Positions 9,193-16,962 of a DNA stretch of 64,000 nucleotides are shown here, piece after piece. The stretch lies in the NCBI GenBank assembly GCA_964446585.1, contig CAYUPI010000023.1, positions 17,344-81,343 on the forward strand, in the 5' to 3' direction. Every line of letters begins with the position of its first letter. The stretch's first letter is position 1. The notes under the pieces are model-generated. The model ran no database searches. It was not told the DNA's origin and saw only the letters and a list, made by a program, of their open reading frames with translations. Origin of the DNA: CAYUPI01 sp964446585 (GTDB lineage: Bacteria > Verrucomicrobiota > Verrucomicrobiia > Limisphaerales > UBA8199). Made by a program: the position numbers and the translations under genes.

Positions 9193-9867
9193 ATGTCGTA
9201 TTACGCAGACCTCACAAACTACACCTACACTCCGAGTTTTTGTCGGCCAAAGACCCTCAACGTGGCCTGGCTTGATAGCCGGCATCCCTTCGAGACCGCT
9301 AGGCCCCCCAAGTGGATGATCAAGAAACTATGGGCTTACTGTCAGTTTTCCCTCGCTGAGGACCGGGGTTTTCACGAGTGTAACCTGCCTGATTGCCGCG
9401 GACCCGCCAGAAAGGTAAAGCCGCTTTACTTTGGCGGAAAGCCCCCGACTGAAGGTGAGCTTCATGAAAGGTACGACCAGCGTCGCAGGGCTCTCCACTC
9501 TAGGCCAGGCCGCCTCGCCATGACTCATTTGGCTGAAGAGCTGGTGGCGCTCGACCGGGGCCTCAGCAGGGCCCTCCGTGGACACTCCAAAATGACCTTA
9601 GGCGTTCACCCCGACAGCGGCGACCGGATCGACTTGGGCTATGCCGAGATAAGAGTCTTTGGCCAAAGGGGGAAGATTTATGCCGCACCAAACATGCTGT
9701 ACCATTACGTTACTGTTCATCATTACAAGCCACCAGATTCATTTGTTCAGGCGCTGAAGCACAGTCCGTGTCCACCGGACCCGGAATACCTTGATCGGCT
9801 GTCGGCCCTCCGATTACCGCTTTCGCTCGAGCAATCCTATCGGCGATCTCGACAAGCACAAGATTGA
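9193..9867 (+). CDS. DUF7919-like uncharacterised protein, copy 1
   Basis: 224 residues from ATG 9193 (a GTG at 9181 would add four). The start is set by its paralogue at 10275, which also begins MSYY-DL. The two share WLDxxHxFETARPxKW, FHEC-LP-C-GPA, the GYA-I-VFG--G-IYA-PNML motif and the HYVTVHxYKPPD motif. The HxCx4C and HYVxxH residues could bind a metal, but this is only inference. The pattern resembles small uncharacterised proteins found in actinobacteria and other soil bacteria (DUF7919, name given from memory). No signal peptide. It lies upstream of a decayed copy of a small exported protein. Confidence 0.6.
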   Translation: MSYYADLTNYTYTPSFCRPKTLNVAWLDSRHPFETARPPKWMIKKLWAYCQFSLAEDRGFHECNLPDCRGPARKVKPLYFGGKPPTEGELHERYDQRRRALHSRPGRLAMTHLAEELVALDRGLSRALRGHSKMTLGVHPDSGDRIDLGYAEIRVFGQRGKIYAAPNMLYHYVTVHHYKPPDSFVQALKHSPCPPDPEYLDRLSALRLPLSLEQSYRRSRQAQD

Positions 9868-9905
9868 AAAGGGTTACAGGGAAACGAATGCCTGGCTGAA
9901 CTATT

Positions 9906-10254
9906 ATGAAAGTTCAATTCTCGCTTATTACCTTATTTTGCGTTTGCTAATTGGTGCGAAAGCAACCCATGCAACCTTGTAGCTCAGAGTTGCGCAATCG
10001 ACGATCTACAGCCAAAAGATCGTGGCGAAAATGGAGTTGCAGAACACTTTCAGTAACAGCATCGAGTCAGCACGAGCGGTTCTATTTCTGTCGGATGAAG
10101 CCGGCAAGGTTGTCGGCCAGGAGACGCGCTGGATTGCCGGCGGGACCAATGACCAACCACGTCTCGGTCCTGACGCCAAGATCACAGTTAATTTCGACGT
10201 CCAATCCGGCAAACCTTCATGAAAACCAAGGTCACGGTCATACGTACAGATTGA
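9906..10254 (+). pseudogene. decayed copy of the small exported protein encoded at 10986
   Basis: ATG 9906 opens a signal-peptide-like stretch (MKVQFSLITLFCVC) that stops; the signal continues in another frame (LLIGAKATHATL), and the mature part appears in a third frame from about 9990 (IYSQKIVAKMELQNTFSNSI, ESARAVLFL, ETRWIAGGTNDQPRL). Near 10215 another shift separates QSGKP from MKTKVTVIRTD. These pieces match, in order, the intact 136-residue protein at 10986-11396. At least three frame disruptions are needed, so this is a pseudogene of the downstream partner in the duplicated module. Confidence 0.75.
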
Positions 10255-10274
10255 TCTAGCAGGCCTAAGTCCCT

Positions 10275-10970
10275 ATGAGTTATTACCCTGATCTTTCAAA
10301 GCAGTACGGCCACCGCAAGACCTTCCGTGTAGGGTGGCTAGACGCAGGGCACGCCTTCGAGACTGCTCGGCCGGCTAAATGGCTCGTTGAGAAATTGTGG
10401 GCGCATTGCGCCCACGTATTCAATCCTTCAGGCGGTTTTCACGAGTGTGATTTGCCCTATTGTCCAGGACCAGCAAAAAAGCACAGGGATGGCTACAATG
10501 GTGCGAAACGACCAAAGCTTACTGAAATTTACCAAAGCCTCGCCCGGCATAGAGAATTCATGCTGGGTTGGCGGCGAGGCCGGCTCCCGAAGCTGTTTCT
10601 GTACAACCAACTGGCGATGCTCGATCAAGCGCTCCGAAACGAGTTGCGGGGGTACTCGAGAATGATCTATGGCGTCCACCCAAGAACGGGGGAGCGAATC
10701 GAGCTGGGCTACGCGGACATACTTGTTTTTGGCGACGACGGGAGGATCTACGCCTCACCGAATATGCTGTTTCATTACGTGACCGTTCATCGTTACAAAC
10801 CCCCTGATCAGTTTCTGGAAGCGCTCAAAAATAGCCCCTGCCCTCCGCAGCCCGAGTACTTAATCCTCCTGGAAAGAGTTGGGTTTCCCGCAAAGTATGT
10901 GCAGGTGTACGCAGAGCTTTGGGAAAAAACAAAGATGCGTAAAACTGCAAGCAAGCCGAACTCGACTTAA
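10275..10970 (+). CDS. DUF7919-like uncharacterised protein, copy 2
   Basis: 231 residues, paralogue of the protein at 9193. Shared features include WLDAGHAFETARPAKWLVEK, the FHECDLPYCPGPAKK Cys/His region near residue 55, GYADILVFGDDGRIYASPNML and FHYVTVHRYKPPDQFLEAL followed by NSPCPPQPEYL. No membrane segment or signal. It lies 15 bases before the small exported protein gene and is probably co-transcribed with it. Function unknown; cytoplasmic location next to an exported partner repeated twice suggests the two act together. Confidence 0.65.
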   Translation: MSYYPDLSKQYGHRKTFRVGWLDAGHAFETARPAKWLVEKLWAHCAHVFNPSGGFHECDLPYCPGPAKKHRDGYNGAKRPKLTEIYQSLARHREFMLGWRRGRLPKLFLYNQLAMLDQALRNELRGYSRMIYGVHPRTGERIELGYADILVFGDDGRIYASPNMLFHYVTVHRYKPPDQFLEALKNSPCPPQPEYLILLERVGFPAKYVQVYAELWEKTKMRKTASKPNST

Positions 10971-10985
10971 GTTGACTACCCTAAT

Positions 10986-11396
10986 ATGAAACAATCAAGA
11001 GCAGCCGCTGTTGTAACCCTCTCCTTAATTCTGCTCGCGGGCGTGACACAAGCAGGCCTTGCAATCAAGCTCGGCGAGTCCAAGACCTACGGCCAAAAGA
11101 CCCTCGTAAAGCTGGAGATGCAGAACACCTTTACCAACAAAATTGAATCGGCGCGCGGTGTTCTGTTTCTCCTGGACGACAGCGGCAAAGTCCTCAGCCA
11201 GGAGACCCGCTGGATCATTGGTGGAACGAAAGACCGGCCGGCCCTGGCCGCAGGCGCCAGGACGAGTTTCACTTTTGTCCTCCAATCGAAAGCTCCTTTC
11301 ACGAAGACCAAGGTCACCATTACGCGGATTGTCCTTGAGGGTGGCAGACTCGCTGATCCAAGCAAGGACGTGCAAATCGAGCCGGCAGCAAAGTGA
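10986..11396 (+). CDS. small exported protein, partner of the DUF7919-like gene
   Basis: 136 residues with a clear signal peptide (AAAVVTLSLILLAGVTQA, cleavage near the following Gly-Leu-Ala). The mature part, about 113 residues, is basic and beta-rich: LVKLEMQNTFTNKIESARGV, FLLDDSGKVLSQETRWIIGG, and a Thr/Lys-rich end (FTKTKVTITRIVLEGG). This looks like a single immunoglobulin-like beta-sandwich domain, as in periplasmic proteins that describe 'amount of substance/derivative' additions, but no named family is certain. A disrupted copy sits at 9906-10254. The 3' end is 12 bases from the convergent oxidoreductase gene. Confidence 0.6.
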   Translation: MKQSRAAAVVTLSLILLAGVTQAGLAIKLGESKTYGQKTLVKLEMQNTFTNKIESARGVLFLLDDSGKVLSQETRWIIGGTKDRPALAAGARTSFTFVLQSKAPFTKTKVTITRIVLEGGRLADPSKDVQIEPAAK

Positions 11397-11408
11397 TCTC
11401 CGGAGGCC

Positions 11409-12659
11409 TTATACGCTGTACTGCGGAATTTTCAATCGCTCGCCGTCTTTCAGGGCCGATTGGTGCGCCACAATGCCGGGAACCGTCATGTTCAGAGCCA
11501 TGGTGATGTCCACCAGCGGCTGTCGATTCTGCAGAATGGCGGTGACAAATTCGTTCATCAAGTAGCCATGCGAGCCGCCATGACCGCCGGTCTCAACGCC
11601 AGGCGGCAGCGGCGGGCGGAGGACCGCAGGAAGTTTTCGCTCCAGCCCCTCGTACTTGCCGTAAAACGAGCCTTTCTGGCCGCGGATGCGGCCCATTTCT
11701 CCACCGTAGCCCGCCGTGTCCCAACTGACGGCCATGCGCGATGTGCCGGCTTCATTCGTACGGAAAAGCGCCACCTCGGTGCCAAAGGGATTTTTGTAAC
11801 GATTGTTCGCCGGTTGCAGATGGTGCAGGCGGCTGGCCACGCCATGGCAACTGACCTCGGTGAAACTGCCTCCCGTCACACCCACGTAGTAGGCGTTCGA
11901 GTGCGTCGGATACCACTGCGGCGGCAGGCCGACGCGCCATTCCTTGTAGGACGGCAGCGGCTCTTCCATGTAATGAAAATATTCGCCCTCGGAGTATGAG
12001 AGCTTGCCAAAAGCGCCTGCGCGGTAGAGTTGGCGCATCGCGTGGAGATCTTCGTGAAAACAGGAAGTCTCGAACATCATGTACTTGAGGCCGCTGGTTT
12101 TCACCGCCTGAAACAGATGATTCGCATCCTCCAGCGAACCAAAAACCGCCGGCACAGCCGAAGCCACATGCTTGCCGTGTTTGAGCACCTCGATGCAGTG
12201 GCAGGCGTGGCTGGGTGCATCAGTCGCGACGAAAACTGCTTCGATCTGCTTGTCTTTGACCAGCTCCTCCAACGAGGGGTAGGTCCTGGCGCAGCGGCAT
12301 TCTTTAGCCAGCTCGGCGCATCGGTCGGGTATGAGATCGCTCACCGCCATGATCTCGACGTTTGGATGATTCTGGAAGCCGAACTGCGCGCCAAATTTGC
12401 AGACACCGTAGCCAACGATTCCGACGCGGACTTTTTTATCGGAAACAGGCTGCCAGTTCTTTGACGCGTTCGGGTCATTGGGGGCTTTCTCAACTCCCTG
12501 GATCGGCTGCTCGCCGCCTCGCGCCCTGCTCGCGAAGCCCAATGCGGTGGCGCTCAGGGTCAGGGCGTGGAGAAAGGAACGGCGGGTGATGGCTGCATGC
12601 GCGGGCGGCTGGGCGGAAGCTGCGCCTTTATTTGAAAATTCCTGCTTGGATGAATTCAT
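11409..12659 (-). CDS. Tat-exported Gfo/Idh/MocA-family oxidoreductase
   Basis: 416 residues. A twin-arginine signal (ITRRSFLHALTLSATALGFA) starts near residue 25. After it the Rossmann fold begins with VRVGIVGYGVCKFG, then VEIMAVSDL and the IEAVFVATDAPSHA strand, and GKHVASAVPAV with the family's central 'hmCEKP' position altered to SAVPAV. The second domain contains YSEGEYFHYME and GGHGGSHGYLMNEF, the usual Gfo/Idh/MocA dimer-sheet region. These NAD(P)-dependent enzymes act on sugars and polyols; Tat-exported versions are abundant in Verrucomicrobiota and Planctomycetota. The absence of the canonical Lys in EKP makes its catalysis uncertain. Confidence 0.85.
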   Translation of the reverse strand: MNSSKQEFSNKGAASAQPPAHAAITRRSFLHALTLSATALGFASRARGGEQPIQGVEKAPNDPNASKNWQPVSDKKVRVGIVGYGVCKFGAQFGFQNHPNVEIMAVSDLIPDRCAELAKECRCARTYPSLEELVKDKQIEAVFVATDAPSHACHCIEVLKHGKHVASAVPAVFGSLEDANHLFQAVKTSGLKYMMFETSCFHEDLHAMRQLYRAGAFGKLSYSEGEYFHYMEEPLPSYKEWRVGLPPQWYPTHSNAYYVGVTGGSFTEVSCHGVASRLHHLQPANNRYKNPFGTEVALFRTNEAGTSRMAVSWDTAGYGGEMGRIRGQKGSFYGKYEGLERKLPAVLRPPLPPGVETGGHGGSHGYLMNEFVTAILQNRQPLVDITMALNMTVPGIVAHQSALKDGERLKIPQYSV

Positions 12660-12691
12660 GAACCCGAGAGTGGACCGGAGCGAAGCGGGGT

Positions 12692-12901
12692 CAAGTTTGA
12701 AGTGATTTGACGCTTGGCGAGTTTAGGCGAAAGCGGAGCGCGGCTGNNNNNNNNNNNNNNNNNNNNNNNNNNNNNNNNNNNNNNNNNNNNNNNNNNNNNN
12801 NNNNNNNNNNNNNNNNNNNNNNNNNNNNNNNNNNNNNNNNNNNNNNCAAGTTTGAAGTGATTTGACGCTTGGCGAGTTTAGGCGAAAGCGGAGCGCGGCT
12901 G
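12692..12901 (+). repeat. identical 55-base repeat on both sides of the assembly gap
   Basis: Bases 12692-12746 (CAAGTTTGAAGTGATTTGAC to GCGCGGCTG) recur exactly at 12847-12901, separated only by Ns. Either the genome holds tandem or nearby copies of a repeat, or the assembler left two overlapping contig ends unmerged. The second copy runs into the palindrome that follows. Confidence 0.9.
12747..12846. other. assembly gap of 100 Ns
   Basis: Exactly 100 Ns, the usual placeholder for a gap of unknown length. Both flanks are the same 55-base repeat, so the gap is repeat-induced. Confidence 0.99.
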
Positions 12902-13006
12902 TGGCGAAGCCCAGCCGCAGCACACACAAATGGACTGCGCCTTCAATTCGTCGGACACTCTCGAATTGGACCGTGCTGCGGCTGGGCTTCGCCACAGCCG
13001 CGCTCC
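12890..13006. repeat. 117-base palindromic element with perfect 34-base inverted arms
   Basis: Arm 12890-12923 (GGAGCGCGGCTGTGGCGAAG…) is the exact reverse complement of 12973-13006, around a 49-base centre. It encodes nothing. The arm also overlaps the repeat that broke the assembly, so further copies are likely in the genome. It looks like a MITE- or REP-type non-autonomous element, or a bidirectional terminator-like structure between divergent genes. Confidence 0.85.
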
Positions 13007-13102
13007 CTAGACTTACCGCTCGCTTACCGGTGAGTCACCATTTTAGTTTCAACCAAGGTCAATAGGTCCTAAGATCGGTATCGACTTTGACTAACCTTCA
13101 AC

Positions 13103-15136
13103 ATGCCCTCGAAACATCGCTCACCTTACCGGAAAGTGTTAGACGCCCTGTTTTTGACAGCCGTTCTGTTGGCGTTCTCTGCCCGTGCGCGCGCAGGAGA
13201 GGCTCCTTATTATCGCGACCTGTTTCCCGGTACCTGGGTGGCGCATGATGCCCTGGGCCGGAACATGCCGACCTGCGCCGAGGTCGGGCCGGTCAAGATC
13301 GACCACCGCCGCGTCGTGGGCATTTTCTACATCACGTGGCACAGCGATTCGCAACACCGACTGAAGAGCCCGTACGCGGCGGACGTGAGCCGGATCCTTG
13401 CCACGGATCCCAACGCCCGACTGGACGCCGGACATAAGCTTTGGACGGAGGGCATGTATCATTGGGGCGAACCGGAGGCAGGCTACTTTCTGAGCAACGA
13501 TGAATATGTCATCCGCAAAGACATGTCGATGCTCGCCGATGCGGGAGTCGATGTCCTGGTGATGGACGTCACCAACGCAGTGCGCTACTGGGACGAATGG
13601 GAAATGATCTTTGCGGTGATGCAAAAGATGAAAGCCGAAGGCAATCGCGTGCCTCAGTTCTGTTTCTGGGCGTTCAACGGACCGGTGATTACCGTCGTGC
13701 AGGACTTATACGACAAGATCTACAAGGTGGGAAAACACCAGGATCTGTGGTTCATTTGGGACGGCAAACCGCTGCTGCTCTACAACGGCAACCCCAGCGT
13801 GGACGCGAACGGCAAAGGAGTGCCCAACCCGAATCCACACTACGACGCGGCTGCTAAAGCCGACGAGAAAAAACCGCATCACGGCGACCCCGACTACACC
13901 GAGGAGTTTTACAAGGACTACACGAGAGAAGTGAAGAGCTTCTTCACTCTGCGCGGGATGTGGTGGGGCTACTGGGAATGGGCCGGGAAACGCTACGTAG
14001 GCACTGAGGACAACTGGAGCTTCGGTTTGGACATGGGGGATAAAAGAGTTGCGGCCATGAGCCCGGAGGAGCTGGTTTCGAGGCATAACGGCCAGAAAGA
14101 AGAAGCCGCCGTCACACCCGCTCAACATCCTTCGAGCCTGACCGGCAAATCCTGGACGCGTGAACGCGGCGAGCCGGTCCTGAACGAATTTGATCTGCCG
14201 GAGCCAACTTACGTTCCGTGGTTGGGCCGAAAGGTCGCGCATCCCGAAGGCTACGGCATCTATTTCCAGCAGCGCTGGGACGAGGCAATCCAGGGCGACC
14301 CGCAGTTTCTCTATATCAACGACTGGAACGAATGGATTGCGGGCAAGTATCCGCCCTCAGGCCAGCCGACCACCAAATTCATGCGCCGGGATAGCACATT
14401 TTTCTTCGTTGACCAATACAATGCGGAGTTCAACCGCTCTCTGCAGCCCATGAAAGGCGGATACACTGACAATTACTACATGCAGATGGCTGCGAACATC
14501 CGCCGATATAAAGGCGTTCGACCGATACCGGAGTTGAGTGGTTTTCATCCGATCAAAATTGACGGAGAATTCGCGGACTGGGCGGGCGTCGAGGTCGAGT
14601 ACCGCGACACGGTTGGGGACACCTTCCACCGCGATTACGGCGGTTATGGCGGGCTGCGCTATACAAACGACACCGGCCGCAACGATATCGTCACCAGCAA
14701 AGTCGCCGTGGATCGCGGCACAGTCTATTTTTACGTGGAGACAAAAGACGCGCTCACCCCGCATACCGGAACGAACTGGATGCTTCTGTTGATCGACGCC
14801 GATCAAAACCCCAACACCGGCTGGTACGGTTATGATTACCTGATCAATCAGCGGATTGTGGATGGCAAGACCACGACGCTCCGACGCTATGCTCCCAATG
14901 TCGGCGGTGGTCAGTGGCTCGAAGTGGCCCGCCTCAACTTTCGCTATGCGGGCAAGGCGCTGGAACTGGCCGTTCCGCGCAAGCTCTTAGACTTGAAGGG
15001 TGACGCATTCTCCTTTGACTTCCATTGGTGCGATAACCCGACCGACCTGAAAGATCCGATCTCGCTTTGCACCAGCGGCGACAGCGCGCCCAACCGGCGG
15101 TTCAATTACCGCTGCATCTGGAAGAAGAAGATGTAG
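13103..15136 (+). CDS. secreted GH99/GH71-like glycosidase-type protein with CBM9/DOMON-like C-terminal domain
   Basis: 677 residues with an N-terminal export signal (ALFLTAVLLAFSARARAGEA). The large N-domain resembles GH99-like/GH71-like TIM barrels: VVGIFYITWHSDSQH, DMSMLADAGVDVLVMDVTNA, WEMIFAVMQKMKAEGNRVPQ, a 'hydrolysed path' FIWDGKPLLLYN and FLYINDWNEWIAGKY, where the Glu of NEW could be catalytic. The C-terminal approximately 180 residues start IKIDGEFADWAGVEVEYRDT, the pattern of CBM9/DOMON-like beta-sandwiches that bind carbohydrate. It is likely periplasmic or extracellular and acts on a polysaccharide; the substrate is not readable. Confidence 0.65.
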   Translation: MPSKHRSPYRKVLDALFLTAVLLAFSARARAGEAPYYRDLFPGTWVAHDALGRNMPTCAEVGPVKIDHRRVVGIFYITWHSDSQHRLKSPYAADVSRILATDPNARLDAGHKLWTEGMYHWGEPEAGYFLSNDEYVIRKDMSMLADAGVDVLVMDVTNAVRYWDEWEMIFAVMQKMKAEGNRVPQFCFWAFNGPVITVVQDLYDKIYKVGKHQDLWFIWDGKPLLLYNGNPSVDANGKGVPNPNPHYDAAAKADEKKPHHGDPDYTEEFYKDYTREVKSFFTLRGMWWGYWEWAGKRYVGTEDNWSFGLDMGDKRVAAMSPEELVSRHNGQKEEAAVTPAQHPSSLTGKSWTRERGEPVLNEFDLPEPTYVPWLGRKVAHPEGYGIYFQQRWDEAIQGDPQFLYINDWNEWIAGKYPPSGQPTTKFMRRDSTFFFVDQYNAEFNRSLQPMKGGYTDNYYMQMAANIRRYKGVRPIPELSGFHPIKIDGEFADWAGVEVEYRDTVGDTFHRDYGGYGGLRYTNDTGRNDIVTSKVAVDRGTVYFYVETKDALTPHTGTNWMLLLIDADQNPNTGWYGYDYLINQRIVDGKTTTLRRYAPNVGGGQWLEVARLNFRYAGKALELAVPRKLLDLKGDAFSFDFHWCDNPTDLKDPISLCTSGDSAPNRRFNYRCIWKKKM

Positions 15137-15228
15137 GAGCCGACGCAAGATGTCCTCTTACCGAAGAATCCAAAATCGAAAATCGAAAATCCAAAATTGA
15201 TCAGAGCCTCCTTATGTCGGCTCCTACA
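15132..15228. repeat. inverted interspersed repeat (TGTAGGAGCCGAC)
   Basis: TGTAGGAGCCGAC at 15132-15144 is repeated in inverse orientation at 15216-15228. Between them are short direct repeats of the AAATCGAAAATC type. The first arm overlaps the stop region of the upstream gene, so the structure may end transcription. It looks like two facing copies of a dispersed intergenic repeat. Confidence 0.7.
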
Positions 15229-15315
15229 ATATTACGACGAGCTCTAGCGAACACTAATCCACACGAAGGTTCGTGGTCATTCGAGTCCATTGGTGGTTTC
15301 ATCAACTCTCGCATT

Positions 15316-15735
15316 TTAAGCGTCCCCTATAAGAGTAATCGCAATCGTGCGGCGGCGCGGCCGGACGTCGCATTCCAGGTGAAATACCTGCTGCCAGGTG
15401 CCCAGGAGCAGCTTGCCCTCCTTGACAGGCACGGTGAGCGACGCTCCCAGCATCGTGGCCTGCAAGTGCGAGTGGCCATTGCCGTCATACCACGCCTGCT
15501 CGTGGCCGTACTCGCGGCTTGGCGGAAACAGCTTGTCCAGCATGGCGGGCAGGTCCTGCTGCAAGCCGGACTCAAATTCGATGGTGCCGATGGCGCCTGT
15601 GCTGCCGACGTTAAAGATATGCACGACACCGGAATGAACTGCGGAGGCAGTCACTACTCGGGCGACTTCGTCCGTGAGGTCGTGCATCTGCCGATGGCCC
15701 GAGGTTTGGAGCTGGATTTCCCGCTGGTAAATCAT
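15316..15735 (-). CDS. YjbQ/UPF0047 family protein (secondary thiamine-phosphate synthase-type)
   Basis: 139 residues, the usual length of the family. The diagnostic motif YDGNGHSHLQATMLGASLTV followed by GKLLLGTWQQVFHLECDVRP is present, including the clustered His residues that coordinate a metal or form the active site. The N-terminal half has FNVGSTGAIGTIEFESGL. Members can restore thiamine synthesis in thiE mutants, but the natural role is unclear. Downstream of a small hypothetical gene on the same strand, with 40 bases between. Confidence 0.85.
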   Translation of the reverse strand: MIYQREIQLQTSGHRQMHDLTDEVARVVTASAVHSGVVHIFNVGSTGAIGTIEFESGLQQDLPAMLDKLFPPSREYGHEQAWYDGNGHSHLQATMLGASLTVPVKEGKLLLGTWQQVFHLECDVRPRRRTIAITLIGDA

Positions 15736-15775
15736 CCCGACTTAGTACCACCGAACGGGCCACCGAGGCCAGATT

Positions 15776-16021
15776 TCATGACGGTCCGAGCAATTTTCGG
15801 ATCTCGGTCAATTCGCTTTTCGGTTCGTCGTCCACGTGCTCGAGCTTGCCGGCGCGGCGATACCAGTAACGGCTATTGCCGAGGTCGCCTTCAATTTTGT
15901 GCAGCACGGCGTGAATCCACGCGCCGGTCGCATCCTTTTCGTGTTGCTGCACGATGTTGTGAGCAGCTTCCCAGTCGCCAGCCAGAGCCAAATCGATGGC
16001 CTTTACAAAGTCGTTGTTCAT
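15776..16021 (-). CDS. small conserved-looking hypothetical protein
   Basis: About 81 residues from the ATG at 16021 (MNNDFVKAIDLALAGDWEAA); an upstream start at 16045 would add eight. The core WEAAHNIVQQHEKDATGAWI and VLHKIEGDLGNSRYWYRRAG reads as a short helical, TPR-like unit. No signal, no metal motif. Similar short proteins are common in proteobacteria and Verrucomicrobiota but have no assigned job. It precedes yjbQ on the same strand, suggesting co-expression. Confidence 0.65.
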   Translation of the reverse strand: MNNDFVKAIDLALAGDWEAAHNIVQQHEKDATGAWIHAVLHKIEGDLGNSRYWYRRAGKLEHVDDEPKSELTEIRKLLGPS

Positions 16022-16237
16022 AAAAGTTTGCGGCCAACCTACCACAAGTCCCCCCAGAGCAGATCAAAGTAATTCTCCTGGTCGGAGATCAGTTTGAGAC
16101 CGGCCATCGCATCGGTCAACTCATTGAGGTTCTCCAAGTCCTCGCTGCCGCCCACGGAGCCCGGCGGGCGCAAGTCGGCAGAGGCGCTTTACTTCGATCA
16201 GCTTGATCTGCAATCCATTTTATGGCAGTATAGCGCC

Positions 16238-16492
16238 ATGAGTGCCAAGCTCAAGACAGTGCACGTCACGCTGACGCCGCAAATTGCCGAGTTGCTCGAA
16301 GCCGAAGTGGCGGCGGGGCGGTTTGCGAATCTTTCGGAGGCCGTTCGCAACGCCGCCTGGAAGGCGTTTGCCGAAGACCCCGCCGCGGACCTGCGGGCCG
16401 CCTTGAGTCAACTCGACGAATCGCCGGACGAAGCCCCGCCGGACAGCACTGCGATAGCGGCTGAAATCCGCGCCTGGCGCACCCGGCGGTGA
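16238..16492 (+). CDS. ribbon-helix-helix antitoxin (ParD/CopG-like)
   Basis: 84 residues from ATG 16238. The N-terminus KTVHVTLTPQIAELLEAEVA, then GRFANLSEAVRNA, is the ribbon-helix-helix pattern of ParD-type antitoxins: a beta-strand, two helices, and 'ySNaSEvvR'. The C-terminal acidic tail (AALSQLDESPDEAPPDS) would wrap the toxin. It overlaps the PIN toxin gene by four bases (GTGA). It should neutralise the toxin and repress the operon by binding palindromes upstream, as in other such pairs. Confidence 0.8.
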   Translation: MSAKLKTVHVTLTPQIAELLEAEVAAGRFANLSEAVRNAAWKAFAEDPAADLRAALSQLDESPDEAPPDSTAIAAEIRAWRTRR

Positions 16493-16893
16493 AAGTCATC
16501 GTCGTTGATACCAATACCTTCATCGCGGCTGGTTGGCGCGTCAATGCGCACGCCCGGAGGGTGTTCGCGAGCGTGGCCCGGCGCCGTTTCCAGCTCGCGG
16601 TTTCAGCCGCCATCCTGGAGGAATACCGCGGCGTGAGCCAACGACCTCGATTTGTGGGGAAGAACTACGCGGGCCTGTTATCGTGGATCGAAAAGTACGC
16701 GCTGGTGGTCGAGCCGGCGCCGCTTGGGAAGGGCCGCTCGCGCGATCCTAAAGACTACATTTTTCTTGCCTGTGCGCTAGCCGCGGGGGCCAGGTTTATT
16801 GTGTCCAGCGATCAGGACCTACTGGCGCTGAGGAAGCCGTTTGGGGTCGAAATTGTCCGGCCTGCGCAGTTCATCGCGCGCCATAAATTCTGA
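16489..16893 (+). CDS. PIN-domain toxin
   Basis: 134 residues from a GTG at 16489. The PIN fold acidic triad is visible: VVDTNTFIAA (first Asp), LEEYRGV (Glu in helix 3), then DPKDYIFLACALAAGA and IVSSDQDLLAL (second and third acidic sites). The family cleaves RNA using Mg2+ or Mn2+. The four-base overlap with the RHH antitoxin gives translational coupling. It belongs to the 'putative toxin component, PIN family' group. The RNA target is unknown. Confidence 0.85.
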   Translation: MKVIVVDTNTFIAAGWRVNAHARRVFASVARRRFQLAVSAAILEEYRGVSQRPRFVGKNYAGLLSWIEKYALVVEPAPLGKGRSRDPKDYIFLACALAAGARFIVSSDQDLLALRKPFGVEIVRPAQFIARHKF

Positions 16894-16962
16894 ACCGCGG
16901 TGAACTCAAGCCGTTCTTCGCGCGAAAGGCCGACGCGCTCGTTTTGATTTCCTCGCGGCGGC

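Noticed and set aside
12747..12846. Open frames spanning the N run
   Set aside because: They consist of unknown bases and carry no information.
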